Assembly: GCF_001644605.1 (NCBI RefSeq)
Contig: NZ_CP011388.1
Coordinates: forward strand, 262,440 to 326,439
Length of the DNA stretch: 64,000 bases
Reading direction: 5' to 3'
Source: Paenibacillus swuensis
GTDB lineage: Bacteria > Bacillota > Bacilli > Paenibacillales > DY6
A program made the position numbers and the translations under genes. The notes under the pieces are model-generated. The model saw only the letters and a list, made by a program, of their open reading frames with translations. It had not been told where the DNA came from and made no database searches. Of the stretch, positions 8,372 through 16,144 are shown in pieces. How positions within the stretch are numbered: position 1 is the first letter of the stretch; each line of letters begins with the position of its first letter.

Positions 8372-9688
8372 TTGCAGCCTCACCACTTCAATGACTATAT
8401 CGCTACATCACTAAAGATTGGAACCAGTGCCGGCGCCGTTCTGCTGCTAACCCGTACTTTTGGCAACAATGCCATGTTGCTTCATCCGGAAGGGATGATT
8501 CGCTACGGCCTTGTCGGAGGCATCGGATACGGGATCATGGGCGCAATCGCATATCTGCTTCTGGGCATGCTGGCCCGGCGTGTGAAGAAAGAAGCCCCGT
8601 CCGCGATGACGATCGGCGATTATATGGAAGCCAAGCTGCAGCCGTTCGGATTTCGGTTGATGCTTGGCTTAGTTGCCTTTGGCGGGATGTTGGCGCTCTA
8701 TGCGCAAGGCGTTGCGGTACTTGTGTTGTTGAAGGGGTTGTTCCCCGATTTTTATATTCCTGCGATGATGCTCTTCCTGCTCTTATGTCTGCTCTACGCA
8801 GGGATGGCCGGAATGCGCGGCATTCAGCGCATATCGATCCTGCAGATCAGTGTCATGTTCACCGTCGCGATCGCCCTGCCTGTGTACTTCTATATCCGCG
8901 ACGGGATTGAACATATTTATTCTGGCATGCGGCTGTACCACCCTTACCTGTTGGTGTTCTCGCACAACGAGGGGTTTATGTTAATCGCGGCCGGGTTGGC
9001 AGTCGGCTTGGGTCATGCGCTTAGCGATCGTTTCGCTTGGCAGCAGCTGCTCGCGTTGGGCGAACGGAAAGTCACTTCCGCATTCGTAACCGCCGGCCTG
9101 ATCGGGGCTATCTTTCCGCTAGTTCTTGCGTCGATAGCCATAACATCCATTTACAGCGGACTTATTCCGGACGGTGACTCGCTTGTTCCGCTGTTCATGG
9201 ACAAGGTGCACTCGCCTTTTCTGGCCGCTCTGTTTATCGCCGGTGCCGTGTCCGCGCTCAGCGCTTTATTTGGCACCGAGCTGCAGGCATTGGTCAGCCT
9301 GCTCGTGCGGAATATCTTCAGCCCAATGCAGGATGAAGCCTCGGAACGCCAGAAAGTCACGATTGGCCGGAGAATGGCATCCCTGCTTGTGTTTGCTGTG
9401 TTTGCCAGTGTGATGTTATACACGCCGCCTTTGCCGGAATTGATCTTCTTCCTGGGCCTGTTCCATGCGGCATTGGTCACACCGTTGTTGGTGCTTATTT
9501 GGCAAAAAGATTCCTTAAGTAACCTCCTCCCTCTGTGCGCTATGGCCGGGATGATCGCAGGTTGTGTGGTGATGGGCAGGATAGACGGCATTCATGGCAT
9601 CGTGTGGAGTTTGGCTGTGAGCGGCATTCTGGCCGTGGCGGTCATGGTGTGGGGCGAGCGGCGCAGCTTGTATGGTGAGCAGATTTAG
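8372..9688 (+). CDS. Sodium:solute symporter (SSS)-family membrane protein
   Basis: A 438-residue polytopic membrane protein with around 12 hydrophobic segments. The preferred start is TTG at 8372, with AAAAGGGG about 11 bp upstream; no ATG is available near the N-terminus. Family features include a GGIGYGIMGAI segment, the loop SAMTIGDYMEAKL after the second helix, and the SDRFAWQQLLALGERK signature region. The solute is unknown. Its position directly after a two-component pair, with the kinase lacking a sensor domain, resembles the physical link between SSS transporters and kinases in CbrA-like proteins, here on separate chains. Composition changes to more AT-rich sequence just after this gene. 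Confidence 0.85.
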   Translation: MQPHHFNDYIATSLKIGTSAGAVLLLTRTFGNNAMLLHPEGMIRYGLVGGIGYGIMGAIAYLLLGMLARRVKKEAPSAMTIGDYMEAKLQPFGFRLMLGLVAFGGMLALYAQGVAVLVLLKGLFPDFYIPAMMLFLLLCLLYAGMAGMRGIQRISILQISVMFTVAIALPVYFYIRDGIEHIYSGMRLYHPYLLVFSHNEGFMLIAAGLAVGLGHALSDRFAWQQLLALGERKVTSAFVTAGLIGAIFPLVLASIAITSIYSGLIPDGDSLVPLFMDKVHSPFLAALFIAGAVSALSALFGTELQALVSLLVRNIFSPMQDEASERQKVTIGRRMASLLVFAVFASVMLYTPPLPELIFFLGLFHAALVTPLLVLIWQKDSLSNLLPLCAMAGMIAGCVVMGRIDGIHGIVWSLAVSGILAVAVMVWGERRSLYGEQI

Positions 9689-9791
9689 CGAATCCGTGGA
9701 ATATTTATCTCATATGAAATGATAAGGCTCCGTGTTAAACTAATTTAGCTAATGACAGCTAATGGTATGACAAAGGAGTTTTTTGGCAGGA

Positions 9792-9987
9792 ATGAACATA
9801 TAAGTCTGAAAAGAATAATCGCCGATTACGCTGGTGGTATCACGATTGGATTTTTATAGTATTGGATATCATCTTTGGTGGATATGTTCGCCCTAGTCTG
9901 ATTGTGTCTCTCATTATTTCGATAATCGGCACAGCCTTAGTTGTGTCTCAAGTGAAGGAAACAATTGGACTCATCATAGGAAAATAA
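9792..9987 (+). pseudogene. Frameshifted small membrane protein remnant
   Basis: AAAGGAG (about 9772-9779) precedes an ATG at 9792, but that frame stops at once. Ignoring one base in AACATATAAG gives MNYKSEKNNRR... and an uninterrupted hydrophobic reading frame ending at 9987, with RWWYHDWIFIVLDI, then SLIVSLIISIIGTALVV. In the sequence as given, this frame is open only from 9796 and has no ATG. It looks like a gene of about 65 codons with a single-base frameshift, or a sequencing error. The rest of the 9689-10053 interval holds no other convincing signal. Confidence 0.4.
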
Positions 9988-10053
9988 AGCCTCGATTAAC
10001 CTCCCTCTCTGGTGGGTAAAGAAAAGTAAGTAAACTGGAGAGGATGATCACGA

Positions 10054-10488
10054 ATGGGCCAAAGTAATCTTGAACGCAAAATCATCAAAGCCATGGACAA
10101 CAATCCCATCGGTTCGTTAGCAACGGTAGAGGGAAAACTTCCGAGAAATCGTTATATGATGTTGTTCCACGACGGTCTCACGGTATATATGGCTACGGAC
10201 AAAAAGACGCATAAAGTCGAAGAACTTGAAGAGAACCCCAACGTACATCTGTTGTTCGGCATGGAGAAAGAAATTGTGTCCTTGGAAGGTACATGCACCA
10301 TCAGCGACGATAAGGACCTGCGCCACAAGCTCTGGAACAAGGAGTTCGAGAATTGGTACAGCGGCCCAGATGATCCGGACTATGTAGTTCTGGTTGTGGA
10401 GCCTTCACGAATTGAGTATTCGCTTAATTCGGAGGAAAACACGGAGATGGAAGTTTGGGAAGCCGAGAAAAGCAAGCAACTTCAATAA
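10054..10488 (+). CDS. Pyridoxamine 5'-phosphate oxidase-like FMN-binding protein (general stress protein 26 type)
   Basis: A 144-residue single-domain split-barrel protein. The N-terminal pattern NPIGSLATVEGKLPRNRYMMLF, then MATDKKTHKVEELEENPNVHLLF, is typical of Pfam Pyridox/Putative_PNPOx proteins, which bind FMN or F420 at a dimer interface. The C-terminal half contains the usual EGTCTISDD and the WYSGPDDPDYVVL segment. GAGAGGA precedes the ATG. It stands alone, followed by a strong terminator. A role in redox or stress handling is a family-level expectation only. Confidence 0.85.
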   Translation: MGQSNLERKIIKAMDNNPIGSLATVEGKLPRNRYMMLFHDGLTVYMATDKKTHKVEELEENPNVHLLFGMEKEIVSLEGTCTISDDKDLRHKLWNKEFENWYSGPDDPDYVVLVVEPSRIEYSLNSEENTEMEVWEAEKSKQLQ

Positions 10489-10511
10489 TTATTCAATGTT
10501 CAAAAAAAAGG

Positions 10512-10549
10512 ATCAGGACCTGCTCTGTTGGCAGGTCCTGATTTTATTT
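10512..10549. terminator. Bidirectional terminator between the PNPOx-like and DoxX-like genes
   Basis: The 12 bp arms ATCAGGACCTGC and GCAGGTCCTGAT surround a TCTGTTG loop. TTTTATTT follows on the + strand, and an A-run at 10502-10509 serves the convergent gene. Confidence 0.9.
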
Positions 10550-10574
10550 GGAAGAATTAAAAATTCTCTTGCGG

Positions 10575-10988
10575 TTATTTAGCAGCTAGGTTCAAGCCGA
10601 CATTAGCCTCAAATTGTGTTGAGCTAGCTTTCAGCCGCTTGTGGTAGTAAATATAAGAGCCTGCAACGGCAATATACCCTACGATAAACACGATTAATCC
10701 TCCATTAATATCTCCAACAGCTATCGTTGAATACATCGCGCCCGTCAGATCAAACACGAAACCGGCATAGGCCCATTCTTTAATGCGAGGGTAACCCGGT
10801 ATTAGAATCGCCAGCACACCGAGCAATTTAGCTACACCCAGGAACGGCAGAAGATAAGGCTGATATCCCAAATGTTCCATTAGCTCTACCGATTGAGGGC
10901 TGGATATAATATTTGGAATCGAACCTACCCCCATCAGCAAAATAACGATCGAAGTAAAAATCCAGTACAAAATTGTTTGTTTTCTCAT
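10575..10988 (-). CDS. DoxX-like family membrane protein
   Basis: About 137 residues with four hydrophobic segments. The start chosen is the ATG at 10988, with AAGGAG 11 bp upstream; the in-frame GTG at 11000 abuts that site. The sequence has the DoxX_2 pattern: PQSVELMEHLGYQPYLLPFLGVAKLLGVLAIL followed by a proline-containing loop and EWAYAGFVFDLTGA. Proteins of this family are small quinone- or redox-linked membrane proteins of mostly unknown role. It is a single-gene unit converging on the PNPOx-like gene. Confidence 0.85.
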   Translation of the reverse strand: MRKQTILYWIFTSIVILLMGVGSIPNIISSPQSVELMEHLGYQPYLLPFLGVAKLLGVLAILIPGYPRIKEWAYAGFVFDLTGAMYSTIAVGDINGGLIVFIVGYIAVAGSYIYYHKRLKASSTQFEANVGLNLAAK

Positions 10989-11113
10989 TGTAATAAACAC
11001 TCCTTATTAGGTTTAGTCTCCACCAGTCGATGAAGTGAATTTCTTTCTGAACCAAACATACCACATAAGGAATATTCCTGTAAATGAATATTTATATTTT
11101 TTTTTAACCTTAC

Positions 11114-11143
11114 AAAAAAGCCGCGCTCCACTTAGCGCGACTT
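11114..11143 (-). terminator. Terminator between the DoxX-like and beta-propeller genes
   Basis: On the reverse strand the arms AGTCGCGCT and AGCGCGGCT flank AAGTGG and are followed by six T residues. It ends the leftward lplB/lplC/SBP/beta-propeller operon. Confidence 0.8.
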
Positions 11144-11156
11144 GTAACCAGAATAC

Positions 11157-12410
11157 CTATGATTGCTTTTTGCCTCCCACAATACCGCTGACATCCGCCA
11201 CAAATACTCTTCGGGTACCTCCCACGTAGGCGTTGAATGCAAACCGTGTGTAAGTTCGATCCCAAGCCGGGTGTGGATCTACGCGAAGTGTGAAGTCAAA
11301 TGGCTGTTGTGTGGGCACGCGCGCAAGCAGCCTGTCATAACCGCTCTTAATATTAATTAAACGAATCGGCACTGTGTTGTCGCCAAAAGCGACCGTATCT
11401 TCTAAATAAGCATCGGTCAACAGATGAATGCCATCCGGATGCATCGTTGGGTGACCGGAGCCCTCAACCTCGTCCAGAAGCTTGCGCAAACCTTCCCCAT
11501 CATATTGAACTTTCACGAACCGCAGTCCTTGGCCGTCGATGTTCAGATTCATCGTTAAGTGCTCTCCGTCCGGCGTCCAGTTGATATGATGGCCTCCCTT
11601 AGCCCACACATAGGAAGGGATGGCCAAGTGAATATCTGTTCCGTCGCTCTTCATCGTGATGACATGATTCTTCCGGATGGTTCTGTCCTTGTTAAACGAA
11701 CGCAACACGAACAGTAACCGGGTTCCCTGAGGATTCCACTTGCACTGGAAACCGTAGTTCTCTCCTTCCATATAGTCATCCAAGTGGAGCTTGCCCTTAT
11801 TGTGAAGCTCTTCCAGCATCGTTCGAATGGACACAAGCAGCCGGCCTCTACCGGTTTCAGTATCCGTCACATAAAGACCGTCATCCTCCGGCGCTCCTAT
11901 ATTTACCGGAACTTGATCTTCCGGCAGCATCACCCCGTAACCGACTTGAGTCCTCCTAGCCCGAGACGGGCACGTGGTGGCTGCCGTTCTGCCGTCTGGC
12001 GAAATCATGAAGATCCCGTAATCCAGAATTTTTCTTTCCCCGGTAAACGGATTCAGCTTGATCCCGCAAGCTTGCCATGAGTTTACATCAACGTCATTAT
12101 AATAAAGCTCCTCATCGCTTACGCCCCATTGCACATTAGCGCCCACCTGGCTCTCCCATCCGCTCGTTGCGGCCGCTACACGTTCATCCCCCTCCCACAG
12201 ATCGACGATGATGATCTCTCCCTGCTCCCCCGGCTCAGGGTTCCGATCTTCGAAAGGCATTCGGAACAGCCCAAGATAACGGCCTGAGGGACTGAATGGG
12301 GAGGTATCAAAAAATCGATGAATCACCCTTCCTTCATCAGGGGTTACACAGTGAATCGGAATAGAAGGTGCGTAATCGTTATATACAGGAAACTTATCTG
12401 ATATGTTCAT
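11157..12410 (-). CDS. Oligogalacturonate lyase-like (PL22) beta-propeller protein
   Basis: A 417-residue cytoplasmic protein with no signal peptide and repeated blade-like segments. Features shared with the Ogl/PL22 family are the histidine-bearing segments KGGHHINWTPDGEHL, EGSGHPTMHPDG and RVDPHPAWDRTYTRF close to the C-terminus. These correspond to family positions that hold the catalytic metal or substrate. The final FVADVSGI strand closes the propeller. In that family the enzyme cleaves unsaturated digalacturonate inside the cell. The start lies 4 bp after the stop of the binding-protein gene, so it is the last gene of the operon and a plausible intracellular enzyme for the imported oligosaccharide. 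The family match is by recalled pattern, so another TolB-like propeller is possible. Confidence 0.65.
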   Translation of the reverse strand: MNISDKFPVYNDYAPSIPIHCVTPDEGRVIHRFFDTSPFSPSGRYLGLFRMPFEDRNPEPGEQGEIIIVDLWEGDERVAAATSGWESQVGANVQWGVSDEELYYNDVDVNSWQACGIKLNPFTGERKILDYGIFMISPDGRTAATTCPSRARRTQVGYGVMLPEDQVPVNIGAPEDDGLYVTDTETGRGRLLVSIRTMLEELHNKGKLHLDDYMEGENYGFQCKWNPQGTRLLFVLRSFNKDRTIRKNHVITMKSDGTDIHLAIPSYVWAKGGHHINWTPDGEHLTMNLNIDGQGLRFVKVQYDGEGLRKLLDEVEGSGHPTMHPDGIHLLTDAYLEDTVAFGDNTVPIRLINIKSGYDRLLARVPTQQPFDFTLRVDPHPAWDRTYTRFAFNAYVGGTRRVFVADVSGIVGGKKQS

Positions 12411-12414
12411 GAGC

Positions 12415-14112
12415 TTATTTACCTACCGCGGAATCATACCAAGCATTGACTTCCTCTGTAATCTTGTCGCCGCCCATTTTGTTCCACTTCGTCACAAACG
12501 CATCAAATTCATCAATCGAAGCTTTATCGTACACAATCTTCAGGAACGTCTCACTTTCCATCTTAATTAAAGATTCCCATTTGGACTTCATCGTCGGGGT
12601 TGGAGGACCCAGGAACAGGTTTGCCATCGTTCTATCCTTTTGTTGTAACGTGTGGTATGCTGCCTGCCATTCAATTACCTCTTTAGGATTACCGCGCTCT
12701 GCTTCAGGGATGGCGTTATATAATCTCGACTCATAGGGTGTTGAAGGCTTCTCACCGTTGTACAGCTTTATATACGAATTCAGTTCAAGTTCGGGATCCA
12801 CATAGGATTGACCACCCAAAAAATATGTAGTTACGTTTATTCTTGTCTTGTCCGGAAAGTCTTCCTCTACCGAGCTTGCTTTACCATCCTTAATAACGTA
12901 GTCATAACCTTCAGCAAAGCCGTTCTCAAATTCACTGCCTTTCGCAGGGTCGCCTAGTTCATACATTTTGTTTAGGTAGAGGAAGAAGGCGTCAATATGT
13001 TTAAAGTCTTTGTTAATTAAGAACGCGCCGCCCGGGATGGTTGAACTCCTAAGTCCTGGTTGTCCGGAAGGACCTGCGGGAATCGGAAACGGTTTAGCAA
13101 CAGCGCTTGGATTGTTCTTCTTCAAAAAGTTTCTTACGGCTATCGATTGGAAGGTAGGTCCGGTCATAATACCCGACTTCTGATTCCGGAACGTGTCATC
13201 GCTCTTTCCTACATCGATCAACCCTACATCCGGGGAGAGATACCCTTTCTTATACCAATCCTGCATCTTAGCCAGCGCCTGTTTCATCTCCGGTTGAACA
13301 GAACCGTACTCCAGTTTGTCACCGTTCCATTTGTTCCAATAATGCGGGATAACCCCATACCCGCCGAAAATCCAGCTTGCGTCTCCACGCCATTGTACAA
13401 ACGGCATATTCGCATCCTTGATACTGATCGCCAGAGGGGGACTTACCTTTCCCGTGCCAAAATCGGTCTTAAGCATACCATCCATGATCTTTTCCAAATC
13501 ATCAAGCGTCTTAGGCGGTTCCATCTTCATTTGTTGCAGCCAATCGGTGCGAATCCAGAGCAACGGATCATTCTGCTGAGCCTTGGAAAGCATCGGAATT
13601 CCGTATCGCTTCCCGTCTTTACTAACTTGTGCCCAGTACAAGGGATCTTGACTATATATTTGTTTAACTTTAGGGGAAGCGTATTGTTCGAACGCGCTGG
13701 TGATATCCATAAACTTACCTGATTCTATCAAATCGCTTAACAGCTGGGGATCTGAAATACTCATGACATCCGGCATCTTTTCATTTGCCGATAAATCCAG
13801 TCTTAGCTTCGTTGGGAATTGGTCACCGGAGGTTACCCATTTATACTTGATATCAATGCCAAGCTTTTCTTTAGCCCATTGGGTATGCACATTGTTTTCC
13901 AAGGTCTCGCCGTTTTTGAATCTGTGGGTAGCGCCTACAGAGCCAATCGTCGTTAACGTAATCGGCGGATCATATTTCCCTTTGCTGAAACCCTCGTTCG
14001 TTTCTGTTGGTGCTAAAGACGGTTGTTCATTGCCGCCGCCTGTGGAACATGCTGCTGTAAGTAGTGCGGTCACTAACAGGATTGCAGGTAGTTTCATCCA
14101 TTTGTGTTTCAT
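12415..14112 (-). CDS. Sugar ABC transporter substrate-binding lipoprotein (LplA-like)
   Basis: A 565-residue lipoprotein. The signal peptide ends in LLTAACSTGG (lipobox LTAAC). The mature sequence has the large LplA-type family 1 fold: WAKEKLGIDIKYKWV, DLSANEKMPDVMSISD, and the middle segment PLLWIRTDWLQQMKMEPPKTLDDLE. GAGAGGGG lies 9 bp before the ATG. It sits between the permease pair and the beta-propeller gene and is expected to bind an oligosaccharide at the outer surface. No ATPase gene is linked to the operon. Confidence 0.92.
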   Translation of the reverse strand: MKHKWMKLPAILLVTALLTAACSTGGGNEQPSLAPTETNEGFSKGKYDPPITLTTIGSVGATHRFKNGETLENNVHTQWAKEKLGIDIKYKWVTSGDQFPTKLRLDLSANEKMPDVMSISDPQLLSDLIESGKFMDITSAFEQYASPKVKQIYSQDPLYWAQVSKDGKRYGIPMLSKAQQNDPLLWIRTDWLQQMKMEPPKTLDDLEKIMDGMLKTDFGTGKVSPPLAISIKDANMPFVQWRGDASWIFGGYGVIPHYWNKWNGDKLEYGSVQPEMKQALAKMQDWYKKGYLSPDVGLIDVGKSDDTFRNQKSGIMTGPTFQSIAVRNFLKKNNPSAVAKPFPIPAGPSGQPGLRSSTIPGGAFLINKDFKHIDAFFLYLNKMYELGDPAKGSEFENGFAEGYDYVIKDGKASSVEEDFPDKTRINVTTYFLGGQSYVDPELELNSYIKLYNGEKPSTPYESRLYNAIPEAERGNPKEVIEWQAAYHTLQQKDRTMANLFLGPPTPTMKSKWESLIKMESETFLKIVYDKASIDEFDAFVTKWNKMGGDKITEEVNAWYDSAVGK

Positions 14113-14163
14113 TGCATCTTACCCCTCTCAAATTTTGATTGCGCTTTCTTAACTGTTATGGAT

Positions 14164-15036
14164 CTATCCTTTGACCGCCCCAAGTACAATCCCTTTCACA
14201 AAATATCGCTGGAGAAAAGGATATACAAGAAGGATGGGAAGCGTCCCGATAAAGATTTTGGCCGCTTTCAATGTACGTTCCGTCAGATCCGCGATATCCG
14301 TATCCGACACCGTTTTGGCGCTTAGGTCCGGCACCTTGATCATCGTTTGTAACAATGTGCTCATCGGCCAATTCTCTTTTTGCATATAAATCAAACCATC
14401 AAACCAAGCATTCCAGTGACCCACCATGACGAATAAAACGATAGTAGCAATCGACGGCATCGATATCGGTAAATACACACGAAGCAGTGTAGTGAAATGA
14501 CCGGCGCCATCGATTAAACTTGCTTCCTCCATTTCCTTCGGAATGGCCCGAAAGAAATTCAACATAAGGATCATATTATACACCCCTAAAGCTCCCGGCA
14601 GCACTAAAGCCCAGATCGTATTCATCAGGTTCAGCTGTTGGATGAGGATATAGGAAGGGATTAAACCACCATGAAAGAGCATCGTGAACACGAAAAACCA
14701 TGTAATGGCTCTCCCGCCTTTCAGAGACTCCATCTTCGACAATGGATACGCAGTAAGCACAGTAACCGTAATTCCGATGCTAACACCAAGGAACACGCGT
14801 AAGATGGACGAATAAAAAGCTCTCAAAAAATCGGCATCTCCAAACGTTCTATTATAGGAATCGAAGGTGAATTCCACCGGCCAGAAGGTTACCAAGTTCG
14901 CGCTCACAGCCAGCCCGCTGCTGAATGATAAGGCTAATACATGAAATAAGGGCAGTATACAGCTAATCGAAATCAAGCTGAGAAGGATGACGTTCAAGAT
15001 GTAGAATACGCGATACGATCTTGACTTGTAGTACAT
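14164..15036 (-). CDS. LplC/YtcP-like carbohydrate ABC transporter permease
   Basis: The preferred start is the ATG at 15036 (MYYKSRSYRVF), with AGGAGG 6 bp upstream; the longer frame to 15069 would overlap the preceding permease. This gives about 290 residues with six membrane segments. The ATPase-contact loop is EEASLIDGAGHFTTLLRVYLPISMP. The C-terminus ends FLQRYFVKGIVLGAVKG, the usual LplC ending. It pairs with the LplB-like protein 10 bp upstream in the operon. Confidence 0.92.
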   Translation of the reverse strand: MYYKSRSYRVFYILNVILLSLISISCILPLFHVLALSFSSGLAVSANLVTFWPVEFTFDSYNRTFGDADFLRAFYSSILRVFLGVSIGITVTVLTAYPLSKMESLKGGRAITWFFVFTMLFHGGLIPSYILIQQLNLMNTIWALVLPGALGVYNMILMLNFFRAIPKEMEEASLIDGAGHFTTLLRVYLPISMPSIATIVLFVMVGHWNAWFDGLIYMQKENWPMSTLLQTMIKVPDLSAKTVSDTDIADLTERTLKAAKIFIGTLPILLVYPFLQRYFVKGIVLGAVKG

Positions 15037-15046
15037 ATGGAACCTC

Positions 15047-15943
15047 CTAGAATATGCGATAGTTGGCAAAGCGGGAAGCCAGCGTATAGGCGATCATGAT
15101 CATGATGAAGCCTACGGCAGATTTGAATAATCCAATAGCGGTTCCCAGACCGAACTGACTGTTCAATAATCCAATCCGATAGACGAACGTGTCTATAATA
15201 TCTCCTTTATCGTAGACTAATGGATTATATAGATTGAAGATCTGGTCAAAGCCGGCGTTTAGCACGGAGCTCATCGCTAAGGTGCCCACTACAATAACAA
15301 TAGGAATCAGCGCTGGTATTGTGACCGTCAACGTTTGTTGCCATCGATTGGCGCCGTCCACCTCCGCAGCCTCGTACAGTGAAGGGTCAACATTCGATAA
15401 AGCGGCTAGAAATACGATTGTAGCGAATCCGAATTCCTTCCAATTATCGGAGACGATGACAATGAATCGAAACCAATATCCATCCGCCAGAAATAGGATT
15501 GGATTCAGCCCTAGCGAAGGAAGTAAAACGGTATTGATCAGCCCCTGCGAGGACAATAAATCGCTTACAATTCCTCCAAAGACGACCCAGGACAGGAAAT
15601 GCGGCAGATAGACCAGTGTCTGAACAGCCTTCTTAAATCCAACATGTCGGATCTCATTCAGCAATAAGGCAAAAACTACAGGAACCGCTAAGTTGACAAT
15701 AATTTTGGCAGTTGCGATAAATAAGGTGTTCCATACCACCTGCAAACTATCTTCCCGTTGAAAGGCCGTCTGGAAGTTATCCCATCCAACCCAGGGGGAT
15801 TTGGCAAAACCAAGCCATGGCTTGAAATCCTGGAAAGCAATGACCAATCCAGCCATTGGTAAGTATTGAAAAACAATTGTCAGTATGATGCCCGGTAGCA
15901 GCATCCAGTAGAGTACCGCGTTCCTTCTGAGTCCCATCCTCAT
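15047..15943 (-). CDS. LplB-like carbohydrate ABC transporter permease
   Basis: A 298-residue permease beginning MRMGLRRNAVLYWMLLPGIIL; a second in-frame ATG at 15937 has better spacing from AAGGAGG and may be the true start. The sequence shows the LplB pattern PMAGLVIAFQDFKPW, then GLKHF-type WVGWDNF, and the EAA loop YEAAEVDGANRWQQTLTVTIPAL. It is the first gene of a leftward operon that diverges from a YesM/YesN pair across a 200 bp regulatory gap (15944-16144). Confidence 0.92.
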   Translation of the reverse strand: MRMGLRRNAVLYWMLLPGIILTIVFQYLPMAGLVIAFQDFKPWLGFAKSPWVGWDNFQTAFQREDSLQVVWNTLFIATAKIIVNLAVPVVFALLLNEIRHVGFKKAVQTLVYLPHFLSWVVFGGIVSDLLSSQGLINTVLLPSLGLNPILFLADGYWFRFIVIVSDNWKEFGFATIVFLAALSNVDPSLYEAAEVDGANRWQQTLTVTIPALIPIVIVVGTLAMSSVLNAGFDQIFNLYNPLVYDKGDIIDTFVYRIGLLNSQFGLGTAIGLFKSAVGFIMIMIAYTLASRFANYRIF

Positions 15944-16144
15944 CCTCCTTCTCCCCTAACTCAGCTTTACACTTGCAAGTTATCTGTTTATTTAGAGTAA
16001 CACTGTCAGGCGTCAGACTAGTAGTAGAGGAATTTAACTTCAGGTATGTTATCTTAACCAATTCTCAAAAGTATTTACTTAGCGATATATTTGGTCTAGC
16101 ATTTAGAATAATTCGCCACTACACCCATAGTCAGGAGAAATCTT

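Noticed and set aside
13060..13722. 220-codon forward frame within the LplA-like gene
   Set aside because: Antisense shadow of a lipoprotein gene with lipobox and family features.
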